64,000 nucleotides of DNA. Source: Istiophorus platypterus. Taxonomy: Eukaryota > Chordata > Actinopteri > Istiophoriformes > Istiophoridae. Below the pieces are notes generated by a model that was not told where the DNA came from, ran no database searches, and saw only the letters and a program-made list of their open reading frames with translations. The stretch is from positions 9,936,527-10,000,526 of the forward strand of contig CM029126.1 in assembly GCA_016859345.1 (NCBI GenBank). The letters are read 5' to 3'. This document shows, piece by piece, positions 41,851 through 54,070 of this stretch (positions are counted from its first letter, which is position 1; every line of letters begins with the position of its first letter). A program made the translations under genes and the position numbers.

Positions 41851-41870
41851 AACACACACAAACACAAACA

Positions 41871-41946
<76 letters not shown>
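41851..41946. repeat. (AC)n microsatellite
   Basis: Interrupted ACAAAC units, then about 35 pure AC units. Confidence 0.95.
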
Positions 41947-41950
<4 letters not shown>

Positions 41951-42654
41951 AACAATGCCACTGGCAAGATATGGCCAAATCTATCTTAAATGTATTCAGA
42001 GAACGCTGCTTCTTTCGCTGAAAATGAATTCATTCTGTGAATTTTAAAGGGATTTCTGAAGATGTGTTAGGAGCTTCCTATTGCTATGATGCAGGAAAGG
42101 ACAAACGATGATCATAGTTTTTGCAAAAGTAAACGAAACAAAACTAAAAACAATGACATCTTCCTCGTCTTACCCTCGCTAAAGTCAACACTGATGTTTA
42201 TTTATTGTGCTACATTTGATACAGTAAATAGTAAAAGGCATAAAAAGACTTCTGCATTTTTTCCTCTTTTCTTTTTCTTTTTTTGAGGACCGGGAGTTTT
42301 AAAGAGTAAATTAACAACCGGCTGAAAAGCAATGTGTTTCACTGCCTTCTTTGGTGGAGGGTTCAAACCTGTTTCACCCCTGATCACAGGCAATAGTGAT
42401 ATCACTGAGTCCTGGAGTACAACCATGCACCACTGCAGCAAGGTGAATGGTTAGACCACTTTCAGGGGGACACAAAGTTACCCTTTAAGTCTATCACTTT
42501 CTCTGAGATAATTTTTACCTCATGAAGATTACCTCCTGCTTTACTGAAATGATAATGTATGTATTTTCATACACCACAATGGCAAACAAGTTGAGAAAAT
42601 TGTTTTTACTCAACATTTCTTATGAAAGTATATTTTAATCTGAATGAATTATGT

Positions 42655-42946
42655 GTGTCATATAACCACTTGACCATCGGGACTTGACAACAGCTATTTA
42701 GATCATTTAACCATCATATAACCAATTTATTCAGCAAAAATATCAATTACTTGTTTTCAGCTTCTTAAGTGTGAGAATTTGATGCTTTTCTCTGTTTTGT
42801 GTGACTGAAAATTGAATATGTTTGGATATTTGACTGATTGTCAAAAAGCAAGGCATTCAGAAGACATCGCAACGACATCCTGGGGGTTGAAATAGCCACT
42901 TTTCACTATCTTCACTCTTATACGTTATATAAATAGCTGCAGCCCT
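42655..42946. repeat. Family A, copy 10
   Basis: Contains TTTTCAGCTTCTTAAGTGTG, AGAATTTGATGCTTTTCTC, TGACTGATTGTCAAAAAGCAA and ends AGCTGCAGCCCT. Confidence 0.55.
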
Positions 42947-43417
42947 ACTGAACACACTTTAAAATGGAAGTAGATACTTCTGTACTGTTATGGACACCCC
43001 TCATAAACAATTGACAGTCAACTTGTTAGTTGATGTAACTAGAGAGAAGTAATTCACAAATCTGGGACTGAGAATTACTGAGCGAATACTAAAATAATAC
43101 TAACAATACTAAAAGAAATACTCAGCATGACGATTATCTTCAAAAATGCAAAAAATCCTCTTTTTCTTTATTTTTCTTAAACAAGTCGCCAGTACTTGGA
43201 CGATGACTGATTAAGCACTTTAACACACTGCAATACAGGTTGAGTAAAATGCACCGATGCTCATTCCGTGTGTGGCTCTGGAAGAGGGCAGGCCAAAGGG
43301 TGAGGCAACAGTAGCTTACACAACAAAGCATGCACACCGCTGCTCAGGGAGGGAAACCAGATCTGTCTAGTGGCACTTCACCGCTGGCACCGTCTCTCAC
43401 TGGCACCAAACACACAC

Positions 43418-43524
<107 letters not shown>

Positions 43525-43983
43525 CCTGGCAGTGTTCCTGGTTAAACTGACAGCTGGCATTCTGTCGTATCGTACCACTGACACAGTGAGGCCTTATTTG
43601 TAGCAAGTTCCACCTTTACTGGTATTCTTCCAAACGCAGCCCATTTACTACTGTGTTAACTGACTCCTCACCTAACCAGATATGTTGCTCTCCAGTTACC
43701 TGCTTCATGCCAGAGTGTGGTTTTACAGCCATGGATAGTAACTGCATGATGTCAAACATTTAGTGAAGTAACAGTGGCATGCAGAAACTTATGATAGTCC
43801 TCAGTGCCACGGTGAATAATTTCTTAATAATCATGCGATACCATGGCATTTTAACTGACCCCTGTTACATAATCTCATCGGGATTTGGACTCACAACCTC
43901 AGTATTTATAAAATCCTGAATAACTCGCTTTCCTTTCTCACTTGATTAGTTAAAATAACAATACAGCAATGTAAAAACACTCA

Positions 43984-44352
43984 ATTACAAGCGAATGTCC
44001 TGCAGTCAAAAGCTTACTTAGGTAAAAGTTCAGCAGCTAATTATTAGAGTATCAAATACAAAAGTGCTCATTATGCAGAAATTTTCCCCCTATGTGTGTT
44101 ATATTTGTTGTATATCATACTAATGGTTTATTGATTAAGGTAGAGCATATCTTAATATCTTTATACACTGTTGAAGCTGAGTAACAATATCAGTCAAGTT
44201 TATGTAATGGAATAAAAAGTACAATATTTGCCTCTGAAATGAAGAGGAGCGGAAGTAACAAAAAAGTAAATGCTCAAGTTATAGTACAAGTCCTCTAAAT
44301 TGTACCTGGTTACAATACTTGAGTAAACATACTTGATTACATTCCACCACTG
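43984..44352. mobile_element. Teleost MITE fragment ending TTCCACCACTG
   Basis: Contains GTCCTGCAGTCAAAAGCTTA, GTACAATATTTGCCTCTGAA and ACTTGAGTAAACATACTTGA, ending ATTCCACCACTG. This matches a very common hAT-like fish repeat whose termini read CAGTGGTGGAA. The left terminus is not recognisable, so it is a partial or decayed copy. Confidence 0.65.
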
Positions 44353-44964
44353 AGTACATACGATGAGCAATCAAAAAATTTAAATCAAAATCACAGTATG
44401 GATTTTAGAGATATCAGAATGAATTACAGACCCCTTATCGCCAAAATAGCTACATTTTGGAAAAGAACAAATATTACATATCGATGTGGCAACACAGCAT
44501 CAGAGATCTACCCGAGTCACCCTGGTGACAGGATCACATGCTCACCACAGCCGTCTGTGACTCAACTCGGAGGTGGGTGTCTGAAAGCTGTCACACTTAC
44601 ACACTGCAGCATCCTACCTAATCATCCACCTACTGTGCCACACAGGGGGGGGGCAAGAGAGAGGGAGACGAACTGAAGGAGAGGCAGTTAACTAGAGAGG
44701 GAGAGTGATGAGCCAGGAGAGGGGGAGGAGGAGGAGAGGAGGAGAGGAGGAGAGGAGGAGGCAGAAAGAGGAGAGAGTCGGATGAGACAGGAGAGGGTAC
44801 AGGATGGAGGATGGAGAGGAGGCCAGAGGCCAAACGATGCTGTTTGCTAATGGGCAGATGTACCCTGACTCAGCAAAGGGAAACTGAATGGAGGGAGAGA
44901 CGAGGATGTTCTTCTGACCTTTCTCAGTAGAAAAAAAAAAAAAACTTGGCTCGGAAAAAAAAAT

Positions 44965-45047
44965 CTAAAACATCTAATTCATTGCAAAAATTGTTGCCAA
45001 TTCCAGTCAACTGATTACCTGAATAAACAGCAAATGGATGCAGCTCT
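44965..45047. repeat. Family A fragment, copy 11
   Basis: End segment AAAAATTGTTGCCAATTCCA, GTCAACTGATTACC, terminus GATGCAGCTCT. Confidence 0.45.
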
Positions 45048-46183
45048 AATCCATATTTTGAGTTTGGGTAAATGACTCAATGGTAGAATTAAAAACTCAT
45101 GCTCAGTCACAGCATCCTGTTTTCATGGGTTTGATGACCCAGATGACCCTAATGGTTTTCTATGAGTGGTTGCTCGGTAAAGATAACTCACTATTGCATT
45201 TGTACTATATTGACTCAAACTGGGTTAGTTTTCCCCCAGTGGTTTTCTGGTTATTGGTGGTTATCTCAACCAATTCCATCAAAGCTTTTGATACCTCGAT
45301 GTTGAGCACTGATTTGAAAAAACTGAGTGGTCAGATCAAAAAGATGTCATGGAAATAGTTATAAAACACAATAAATGGACAGTAAAAGCAAGTACTAATG
45401 CAAAATTTGACAAATGAATTAATGAATCCATTTATGAATTGACTAAATTACCAAGTACTGTGTTAGTTGATATTCAAATGGGCAATACAAAGCACAATTA
45501 TTAAAAATGCTTGTAAATGAATATATTAATCCAACAATAAAGAGGTAAAATTAAAAGAGGATTCATGAGAAAAACATAAAAAGGAAATGCAAAGAGAGCA
45601 GAAGTTGTCCTTTCATGTGCCTGAATATATATTTCTCTTTGTTATCTTTAATTTTTCTCCTCTTTTGTTTTTCTCATTTTTATTTCTAAAAATTCATTTT
45701 ATGAAACAGATTTTTAAATCCCATTATTTATCAGCATTTAAATAACTATTATTGCAGTACTTAGCAACTTATCCTAATATCCTTTATGGATTAATTAATT
45801 CGTTTGGGAACTATCGCATTAACTCCTGTTTTTATTGTCCAATTAGATATTGGTTAATGAAACGTTTTCATAACTATTTCAATGACAGGTGTGACACTCC
45901 TTACCTGTGCGAGGTCAAAGAGCAACTGCTGAGACTAGTGGTTTGATCGCTGGCCTCTGTTAGGAAAGATACTCAGTCTCGTGGCGCCCTCCCCTGGTTA
46001 AAAAGCAGCACGACAAGCTGAGGCACGCTTCAGTGTCAGAGATGTGATCCGTCCAGACCAAGCATAACCTGTGGTTCAAGATGAAGACATGCAGTGTTCG
46101 CAGAACAGAGCTTCTAAGAAACAAGACAAGAGGCAGGGAGGAGCAGGGGAAGAGGGGTCATCCATACAGTTTTTGTCTCCTGT

Positions 46184-46189
46184 TTTATT
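46184..46189 (-). terminator. Candidate distal poly(A) signal AATAAA
   Basis: On the minus strand the sequence reads CATTCATCCAAATAAAACAG, inside a stretch that looks like a typical vertebrate mRNA 3' end (U-rich upstream, then a pyrimidine-rich G/U region from about 46165 downwards). This would be the distal pou2f2 cleavage site, about 20 nt beyond the signal. Confidence 0.5.
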
Positions 46190-46261
46190 TGGATGAATGA
46201 AACACTTTCAGTTACAAAAATGACTTAAAATGAACAACACTGTACAATGAACAAGCAGAGT

Positions 46262-46294
<33 letters not shown>

Positions 46295-46640
46295 TTGGTT
46301 TTCAAGATAAATACACTAAAAGGCTAACTTGCTACCACAAGGGAGAAGGAGGTGGGAGACAGAAAGGGAAGGGGTCGGTAGAGAGAAGGCGGGTGGGGGT
46401 GGGAGGGTGGTGGGAGGGTGCCCACAGGATGGAAGACACAAAGGGAGGAGTGAAGACGATACGACCATACCTGCACATAACCACGCATACACACACACAC
46501 GCTCACGCACACACACGCACACACACAAACAAACACTCAAACATAATGAGGAAACAAGTTGACTGTCGTGACTGGGAGCATTAAAGCTGCATGTATTAGG
46601 AAGTGGAAAAACGGTACGTTACAGGTGACAGCACAGGTGA

Positions 46641-46711
46641 TGTGTGTGTTTGTGTGTGTCTGTGTGTGTCTGTGTGTGTCTGTGTGTGTCTGTGTGTGTT
46701 TGGGGGGGGGG
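46641..46711. repeat. (TGTGTGTC)n then G run
   Basis: Octamer TGTGTGTC repeated about five times, then TTTG and a G run. Confidence 0.9.
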
Positions 46712-46813
46712 GGTTATTGTTCTCCAAAGAACAAGGAATCTGTTTCGCCCCTTTTTTGCTAATTGCTGCCGCGAACCGCACCCTTCCCTTTTTCTGTTTT
46801 CCAGTAACTCCAC

Positions 46814-46816
<3 letters not shown>

Positions 46817-46856
<40 letters not shown>
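46817..46856. repeat. (CA)n microsatellite
   Basis: About 19 units within the presumed 3' UTR. Confidence 0.9.
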
Positions 46857-46857
<1 letters not shown>

Positions 46858-47216
46858 ACACGCATATACACCACACGCTTGCTCACAGGTGGACATGTTA
46901 TTGACTAAAGCCTTCCCCTCTTTGACAGCTAACAACGAGAAACCACCGCCAGAGAAAATCTTGAACTTCCCCTCGTCGGTGTTTGCCAGCACACTCCTCA
47001 ACGCGCACATGCACACATACACCCAGGCGAAAACAAACATCCAGGGGCAGAGGGCAGACAGTTAGACGTTAGGACCAAACATCAGGGTAAGCTTAATGAA
47101 AAGGGGGGGGGGTGTGGTGGGTGGGTGGGTTGATGGGAGTTAAGCAGTACTCTGGCAGCACGAGCAGAAAAGGACAAGAACTTAAGAAGAATCAGAACAG
47201 CTACAAAGATACCAAG

Positions 47217-47396
47217 AGAAACTTCATTATCATCATCGTTGTCGTTGTCGTTGTCATCATGATCATCATAATTATGACAAGCTAAACATTATTTTTCCAA
47301 TGACAAATACTTAAAAATATACATTTCATCATCATCATCATCATCATTATCATCATCATCATCTTAATTATCATTATTATTATTATTATTATTATT
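47217..47396. repeat. Trinucleotide-rich tract (TCA/TCG/ATT)
   Basis: Runs of TCATCA, GTTGTC, CATCATCAT and ATTATTATT separated by short unique sequence; a degenerate trinucleotide satellite in the presumed 3' UTR. Confidence 0.85.
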
Positions 47397-47844
47397 TCCC
47401 TTTGGATAGCTGAGGTTAATGCTTCAAAGACCGGCTGGCTAGGTGACAGGGGAGTTAAAGGAGAGCAGACCAGTGGGGTCGGGGGGGGGGGTAGAAAGAG
47501 AGGTGAAGGATGCAGTGGAGGCTTTGTGTTGAAGATAATGTCAAGTTAGAGCTCTTTGGTTTTGTTCTTTAACATCTGACTCACTTTGCTGTGTTGCTGA
47601 AGAACCTTTGGACTAAAGCTGTATTGTAGAAAAGAGAGAGAGAGAGAGAGAAAGAGAAAGGGGATGGAGGAGAGGAGGAGCATATATGGGTGGATGAGGG
47701 TGGGCAAAGGAAGAAGTAGCAGCTTGGTGTTGTTGCTTTCTTTGACCTGCTCGCTGCATCTCTTGTTCTCCAATGACAGTTACGTCTCTCGTGGCTTTGT
47801 TTTCAGAAATAGTTGCTCTCTATCAAACACCCATGCTTGCATTT

Positions 47845-48762
47845 TAAAGGAATAATTTGACATTATGGGAAATATATGGTTATTCAGTCTTGTCAAAACT
47901 TAGATAGGAAGATCGTTACAATGTTAATATGAGGCTACAACCAAGAATTGGTTACCTTGACTTAGCATAAAGACTGGAAACAGTTACCCCCTGCTCTGTC
48001 TAAAAGTTGAAATTCTCACCCACTTTGCTGATTCATATCCTTTTTATCGGTTCGGATGTGCATAGTCACCGACTGCGCAGTTTGTTCACTTCTTTTTGGA
48101 GCCCAAGCACTCGCATCATCTCAAACGCGCCTCAGTGCGAGCAGCAGGAAGAAAACTCGTTCCCATTCATAAGGCTGTGATGCTCGACGCTGATTCTGAC
48201 TGTCTTCATTTCATTTCATTTCGCTAGGTTCAGTCTGTTGCTGGACAGAGCTGTTTATAAGCTTGGCAGCCAACTGTTTGCCACAGACTCGTCACATCGT
48301 ACTTATCTTTTCAGTCAGCTTCTCACCAGGCAGTAACACAGTGGTGCTTTCAGTCAGTAAAAAAAAAAACTACTGACAATGATTATTCAGGATAGTCAGT
48401 TGAGTCTGAAGATTCAATGTTAGAATTTCATTCAGATGTATACTGAACAGCACTACTATACAAAGATCTTTTTAAAAAAGCCTTCTGGCACCTCTAAAGC
48501 TCAGGAATTGAAACGTTACATCTTTTTTGTTTTATCTGTACAATAACTGAGGGGTTGAAATGACAGTTTGGCTGTAACTGTTTCTTGATCAGCCTTCGGT
48601 GACTTTTTGGAGTCTTGATGTCACCGAGTTGCACAGCAAGCTGTTTCCCTCTGATTCCAGTACTTATGCTAAGCTAAGGTAATTGGCTGTGGCTGTAAGC
48701 TTCACATGTACCATACAGATGTGAGAGACGTACTTCCCAAAACGTTTTTACTGTTCCTTTAA
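47845..48762. mobile_element. Palindromic teleost MITE, split by unrelated sequence
   Basis: The left part starts TAAAGGAATAATTTGACATT and runs to about 48019 (includes GCATAAAGACTGGAAACAG). The right part resumes at about 48485 (GGCACCTCTAAAGCTCA), includes TATGCTAAGCTAAGG and ends CTGTTCCTTTA. I recognise both as parts of a very abundant teleost repeat whose ends are inverted copies; the family name is not certain. About 460 bp between the two parts is foreign to that repeat. Confidence 0.65.
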
Positions 48763-48973
48763 ATCTTTTTTTTTGTAATGGTTGTAAAGATACATCTCTC
48801 CTCCATGGAGAATATGTAATTGTGTGGAGAGAGAATTACTTGTGAAATTGCTGGCAGATAAACAAGATGGAGGAAAGTGGAGTTTCTGGACACTCGGGTG
48901 GATGTCAGGATTTTGGGGAGCGCGTATGTTGTGCTGGGGTCCCGTGGCAGGGCATTGACTTTGGTATCATTCA

Positions 48974-49480
48974 CTAAGGGGGTATCCCCACCACAGAGAC
49001 CTGCACTCAAAGCTCTGAGGCTCCCACAAAAAGTGCAACTCCGCTTCCGTTTCCTTGGTTTGACGACATGCTCACCTCCCCTTCTGACTTCCACTTTCTC
49101 AACAAATGCAGGGTCGTGAGAAGTGCCTGGATACGTCACCTAGCAACCTTGGTCTCAGCTACTCCCCCGTTACCTGCCCTGTGGCGCTCCCTGATTCATG
49201 TGGACATCAAGTGGTCATTGTGCCCTCGCATCAGGCAACGAGGACCTAGAGGCGAGAGAGGGCTCAGCGACCTCATGATAAAATTGCTCTGAGGCACGAA
49301 ATTAAAAGGCTTTTTTAAGCCAAAACTGGATCCAGATTTGATCCTAGATCTGTGCCAAAGAGCAGCTTTAAGCCCACTATCCATGTCTGACAGGGAGGAA
49401 GCAGTGAGGGTCAGATATGAGGAGAGGGCTGTGTTCAAAGCTCAACACAGACAGTTGGGGGTGTTTTCCAGGGGGAGAAG
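48974..49480 (+). other. GC-rich block with interrupted coding-like frame, unidentified
   Basis: One plus-strand frame is open for about 105 codons to TGA at 49290-49292, and after that stop stays open for about 60 more codons to a TG repeat. It passes through FLNKCRVVRSAWIRHL, PALWRSLIHVDIKWSLCP and, past the stop, PKLDPDLILDLCQRA and DREEAVRVRYEERAVFKAQ. The composition is protein-like, but I recognise no family and see no splice structure. The minus strand is also open over part of it. It could be a decayed retrocopy, a transposon piece or chance. Confidence 0.3.
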
Positions 49481-49678
49481 GTGTGTGTGTGAGTGTGTGT
49501 GTGTGTGTGTGTGAGTGTGTGTGTGTGTGTGAGAGTGCAGACCAGAGTATGAAACAGTACGGCCCTTTGACCTTAAATGGCACCTTCTGAATCCAATGGA
49601 GAAAAGCTACAATCTATTCAATGATCTGTTACTTCCCAGATCAATCCCAAACCTCTGTGTTTAACTCCATTTGGACAA

Positions 49679-49691
49679 TGACCTTTGACCT
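49679..49691 (-). promoter_or_regulatory. Perfect DR1 nuclear-receptor element
   Basis: The minus strand reads AGGTCAAAGGTCA: two AGGTCA half sites spaced by one base, the consensus for PPAR/RXR, HNF4 and COUP-TF. Another TTTGACCTTAA half-site region lies about 110 bp to the left. Binding is unproven. Confidence 0.5.
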
Positions 49692-52600
49692 AGCCTCACT
49701 GTATCTGCTCCCAGCCACATGAACACACGGTCCACGCGTACCATCCCGGTACCCTGATCCCCCACCTGAACCCCGCATTTTAAAGCATTCATCTATTTGG
49801 TTTATCATCAAAGAATATGAGGTATATGATGAACTATCTCTCTTTTACACCCTACAGTGACTGAAGAACAAAGTTGAAAACAAAATTTAAACAAAATTTA
49901 CACAGAAGTGGAAACAAAACAAAAACAAATACAGAAATATAAAAAAGAGACATAGACAAAGTTAGAAGTTATTGGGCAATTTACAGCTGGCAATCCAAAA
50001 TTACCCTCTTTCTCTTTTGCCTCCTTCTTTCCTTTCTATTGTGTAAAAAAACTAGCCTTTGCCCCAGTTGATCTTCTTTTTGTGTTTTGGTTTTGTAGCT
50101 GTAAAGCTTTCAGTGTGTTCTCCTTGTGGAGAAAATATAGAGAACAGAAGCAGCACCGTGCCTCCGAGAGAACCTCATGCCATAACTCTGGCAGTTTTTG
50201 CACACATAAATCATAGTTATGCTTTGGGACTGAAATCCAATTTGCCTTTTTGTCACATTATCAGAAAACACAAAGGCAAATGTGTGTCCAGAAAGCTTGT
50301 ACGAAATTTTCCCTCATTAAATCATGAGGTGTTTGTCCACACAGTGCTGCCTCTCAATACTGCGAGCATCTCCTCCCCTTTAAGAGGAGAGTTGTCTCCG
50401 TGAGGAAGAGAATTTTTTCATGCCTGACCTGTCGAACCCGACCTGTCAGAGCCGTATGCTCTGATTAAGTCCCTACAGGACCCATGTTTGCATTGGTTTA
50501 AAGTGGTAAGAAAGAATTTCAGCAGGGGGCAAAAAACAAAAACAACAACCAAAAACATCACAAATATATCCCAGAATATGAAAAAAGCACCTCTAGAAAT
50601 AAATTAACAAATAAATAGCAAGATGAAAAATTATTTTTAAAAAAGCAACTCAATCATCCCTACCCGAATAAATAGTACAATCAAAAGTCTAAATCATCAT
50701 TAATAAGGAGAAATAAAGTCCAAAGAGAGATAGTTAAAATTTTTGGTCTAAAATCAAGTTATTATCATCAATGTTTTTTAGGATCTTTTTTTTCTCAAAG
50801 TCTTTTTTGTAAGTTTTTTTCTTTTTAATACATTAGCGATAAGTAAGCAGTAGAACATAGATCTTTTTCTACAAAATCTATAGAAGCACTAACAGATACA
50901 TTCCGTCTAAGAGTCAATGTGGAGAAAAGGTTTCACCTTTAAGGTGCAAACCCCACATCTAAAGTTTGGTTCGTGAAACGATTCTCGTGTGTCAACTGTT
51001 TTTCTAGTGTGGACCAAACCAAATATTCTTTGGATACGTTTACGTCCAACTCTAAAAATCGTCAACTTGACTGGGGCTTTTTTGTGTGTATTATTCTGTA
51101 TTTTTAAGTGTCATCACTGCAGTGCCTATTAAATTTTTTGTTTTGTTTTGTTTACCATCCCATTAACACTTATATACAGAAAAACACACAGTTTCACCTC
51201 AGGCAAACTGACGTTTACCCATTTTTTTTGCCTTCATGCAGAGAAGGCAGTTTCCTTTTCCTCTCTACTGTGTTTGGTTTAGTTCAGTATTTGGTTTGGC
51301 ATTTTTAAGGTTTGCTATTCAACTCTTTGTTTTTGGCTTTTTGTGTTGTCTTTATTCTGCCAAGACAGTCTGTTTCTTTATCTAATAAAAATCTGGAAGC
51401 TAAATTTTCACAGTATTTTTTCCAACCACCTGATAAAAATCTCTAGCACGACTACGAAAAAAATAAGGAGCTCTTGTAGTAAGTAAGCGAGTACGTTATT
51501 CCAAATGAGTAATAAGCACTAAAGTACAGTACATAAAACAGCATCAAGAGACACAGCAGAGATAAAACAATCAGAACCAACCAACAGAAAAATAAAAACA
51601 GATTTTTAGAAGATTTCAGTTCAGTGAGGTCATTTGCGTTTAGCTCCATCCAGGACCAGAGGGCTGAGCTGGAGAGAGGCAGAGGAGGGGAGGAATTGTC
51701 TGTCCTTCCTCTGCTCGCCTGTCTCTCTGCCTGTCTTATTCATCTCTATCCATGCTACACAGTTTCAGAGTTGGGCGAATGCTGCAGCCCTAAAGCTAAC
51801 AGACAGACAGACAGACAGACAGGGAGATGCGACGGCTTCACTCCTTTCAACACTTTCAGCACTTCGTCCTCGGCCCCTCCTCCCTCCAGCCACATTTGGT
51901 TAGGGTTCTTTTTGGTTTGCTTCTGTCATTCCTTGGGTTGTGTAGTTTTTTGTCTTTTTTTTTTGTTTTTTGGTTTTTATTTTTGGTTTGGGTTTATTTT
52001 TGGTATCCTCTTACAAAAAGTGTGACGCCTGCTCCCCTCACTAACAGTGTGTACCTCCTTCGGCCTGTCCCAGCGTACCCTTCGTTCTGGGGGCTTTGGA
52101 GTAAAGGATCAGTTCCCTAAATAAAGCTTCCCCCGCGGGTTTTTTTTTTTTTTTTTCCGATGGGCCAGGTGGAGGGGATTACACCAGGGGGCTTCCAGTG
52201 GTAAACGTCCTGTTCTCACCCCCGCCCTGCCCCACCCCCTCAGTGTCTTTATTGTGTTCATATGTCTGGGCTTCGGCTCTTTAAGATGAACCCAGCCTTG
52301 AGAATGCTTTGGTTTCCATTTGAGAATTAATGGCAGTCTGAGGTGGAAAATGACAGTGAAACGTGATTGATGGAGTGATGATGGAAACAGACAAATATCA
52401 GTAAACATGTCTAGACAGACAGGTGTTGGGGCATCTATGTTGATTGACGAGGCAGGAATGAGAGCCAGCTGTGACTAAACTTGGCTTTATTGACTTATTT
52501 AGCTTTCAGTCTCAATGGTTATTACTTCAAATCTCCAATCACAGCCCTATTTCATACTTTCAAAATGGTCGACACTCTTAACAAACATTATTTTCAGTGT

Positions 52601-54070
52601 ATGAAGTTTCCAGGGCATGTTCATTTAGCCATGGAGTCACTGATAAAGGATAATCTTTAAGAGTGAGGAAAAGAGTGGTCTGATTAAGAGCACAAAATGT
52701 CTCACGTTTAGGTCTTAATAAATTCATTCACACCTTGAAATCAACTTGCAGTGTGCCAACTCTATTTTTTCATCTATTGGCACTTGGTGAGGACTGAGAC
52801 GAGCATCGCTTCAACCTATGTCATCTCCGTTCCTACAGAAAAGTCATATTAAAAAACAAAATGCATTTTGGTGACACAAATATGTATGAAGAAGACAAAG
52901 ATGATGACAGTGATGATGATTCAAACCCCGAAAAGCTAACACTAAAAAAGCTGCAACAATAAATAGGAGCTGGATCGTAAAATAACACTAATAAATAATT
53001 AAAAAAAAAAAAAAAAAAAAACAACAAATCCCAACTGTACTTCTTGTGATGTAAAAAATAGGAACTGAATAACAGGACTCTGTCACGGAAATCTGAAATA
53101 AAAGGAGAGAGGAAAGCTTTTCTATACTCTTAGAACCAGAGGTAGGTAAAGAGACTAAACGCGTGAAGATACAGCAGAACTGGCAATCGTTCTTTTGACT
53201 CAGTAACAGGCTTTTACAAAATTATCCAAAATATCTAGCATGAAAACCTATAAGAGACACGTGAGCTGACACAGACAGGATGAGTCGATGGCAGGATGGA
53301 TTGGCTCTTGATGTGTGTGTGTTTGTGTGTATGTGTAAGTAGCAGTAGCAGTAGAGTCCTGGTCCTGGATAGCTTCAGTATTTACACGTCCTTTGAATAA
53401 AGCTTTTCTCTCCGTATTTTTGGTATTTGGGATTTTGGTATGGTTGACTTTTTTTTTTTTTTTTATCATTGTGTATTCCTCCTCCGCCTCCTCCTCAGGT
53501 AAATTTTTGGTTTAAACTTATCCTCCCTACTCCTCTTCCTTCAGACCCGCAGCTTTTCAAAACAATAAGAAAAAAAGGAAAACGTAAGCAAAGTCCTCCT
53601 CTCCATTTTTTTTTCTTTGCCGCCATTCCTTTGTCACATAATAAAGTTATCTTTTGTCATTTTTGGTTTATGCACTTCGACATGCATCTCTGCCGTCTCT
53701 TCCGTCTCTTTGTTTAAGAGTCATTGGTTTGTTGGGAGAGAAAGAGTGGAGAGGTGCCATGTCGATATCACACGTTATTGATGAAAAGGTCCCACGTTGC
53801 CTCCTCTCAATCTGTTTGGATAGATAAAGATTTTTGGTTTCAATCTTCCCCTTTCCCCCCTTCTCCCCTCTTTCACTTCTTTCCCTCCCTCTCTCCTCTT
53901 TCATTCTGTGTATTTTTGGCATCGAAAGACTGGGAGAGAAAGAGAGAGAGAGCCATTACGATAAAAATAACGGAAGAAGAGCACAAGAGAGAGAAAGAGA
54001 TAGCTTTGGTGTGAAAGGCGAGGTTCTCGCTCCCTCCTTCCTCCTCCTCTCTGATTGGCCCTTGGTGTGG

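Larger units (their letters stand above)
46165..54070 (-). other. pou2f2: Probable long pou2f2 3' UTR
   Basis: About 7.9 kb between the pou2f2 stop and a convincing poly(A) signal on the same strand, with no recognised exon of another gene. Contents: U/A-rich stretches, eight copies of sense CCAAAAAT (50739-53920), a tetranucleotide tract at about 51802-51822, a GC-rich block with an interrupted plus-strand open frame (48974-49480), and a split palindromic MITE (47845-48762). The extent is inferred; shorter 3' ends cannot be excluded (a sense AATAAA also occurs at 52491-52486), nor can an unrelated transcript ending at 46.17 kb. Confidence 0.5.

Noticed and set aside
42290..42470. Possible tRNA-derived SINE (GGTTCAAACC box-B-like word)
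   Set aside because: No matching A box at the right distance, no tail and no duplication; it may be another decayed repeat.
45080..45358. Plus-strand open frame of 92 codons
   Set aside because: Hydrophobic but unlike any protein I know; AT-rich intergenic DNA makes chance likely.
50059..50403. Plus-strand open frame of 114 codons with a hydrophobic start
   Set aside because: No recognisable family, AT-rich, lies in the presumed 3' UTR on the opposite strand; no splice or promoter signal.
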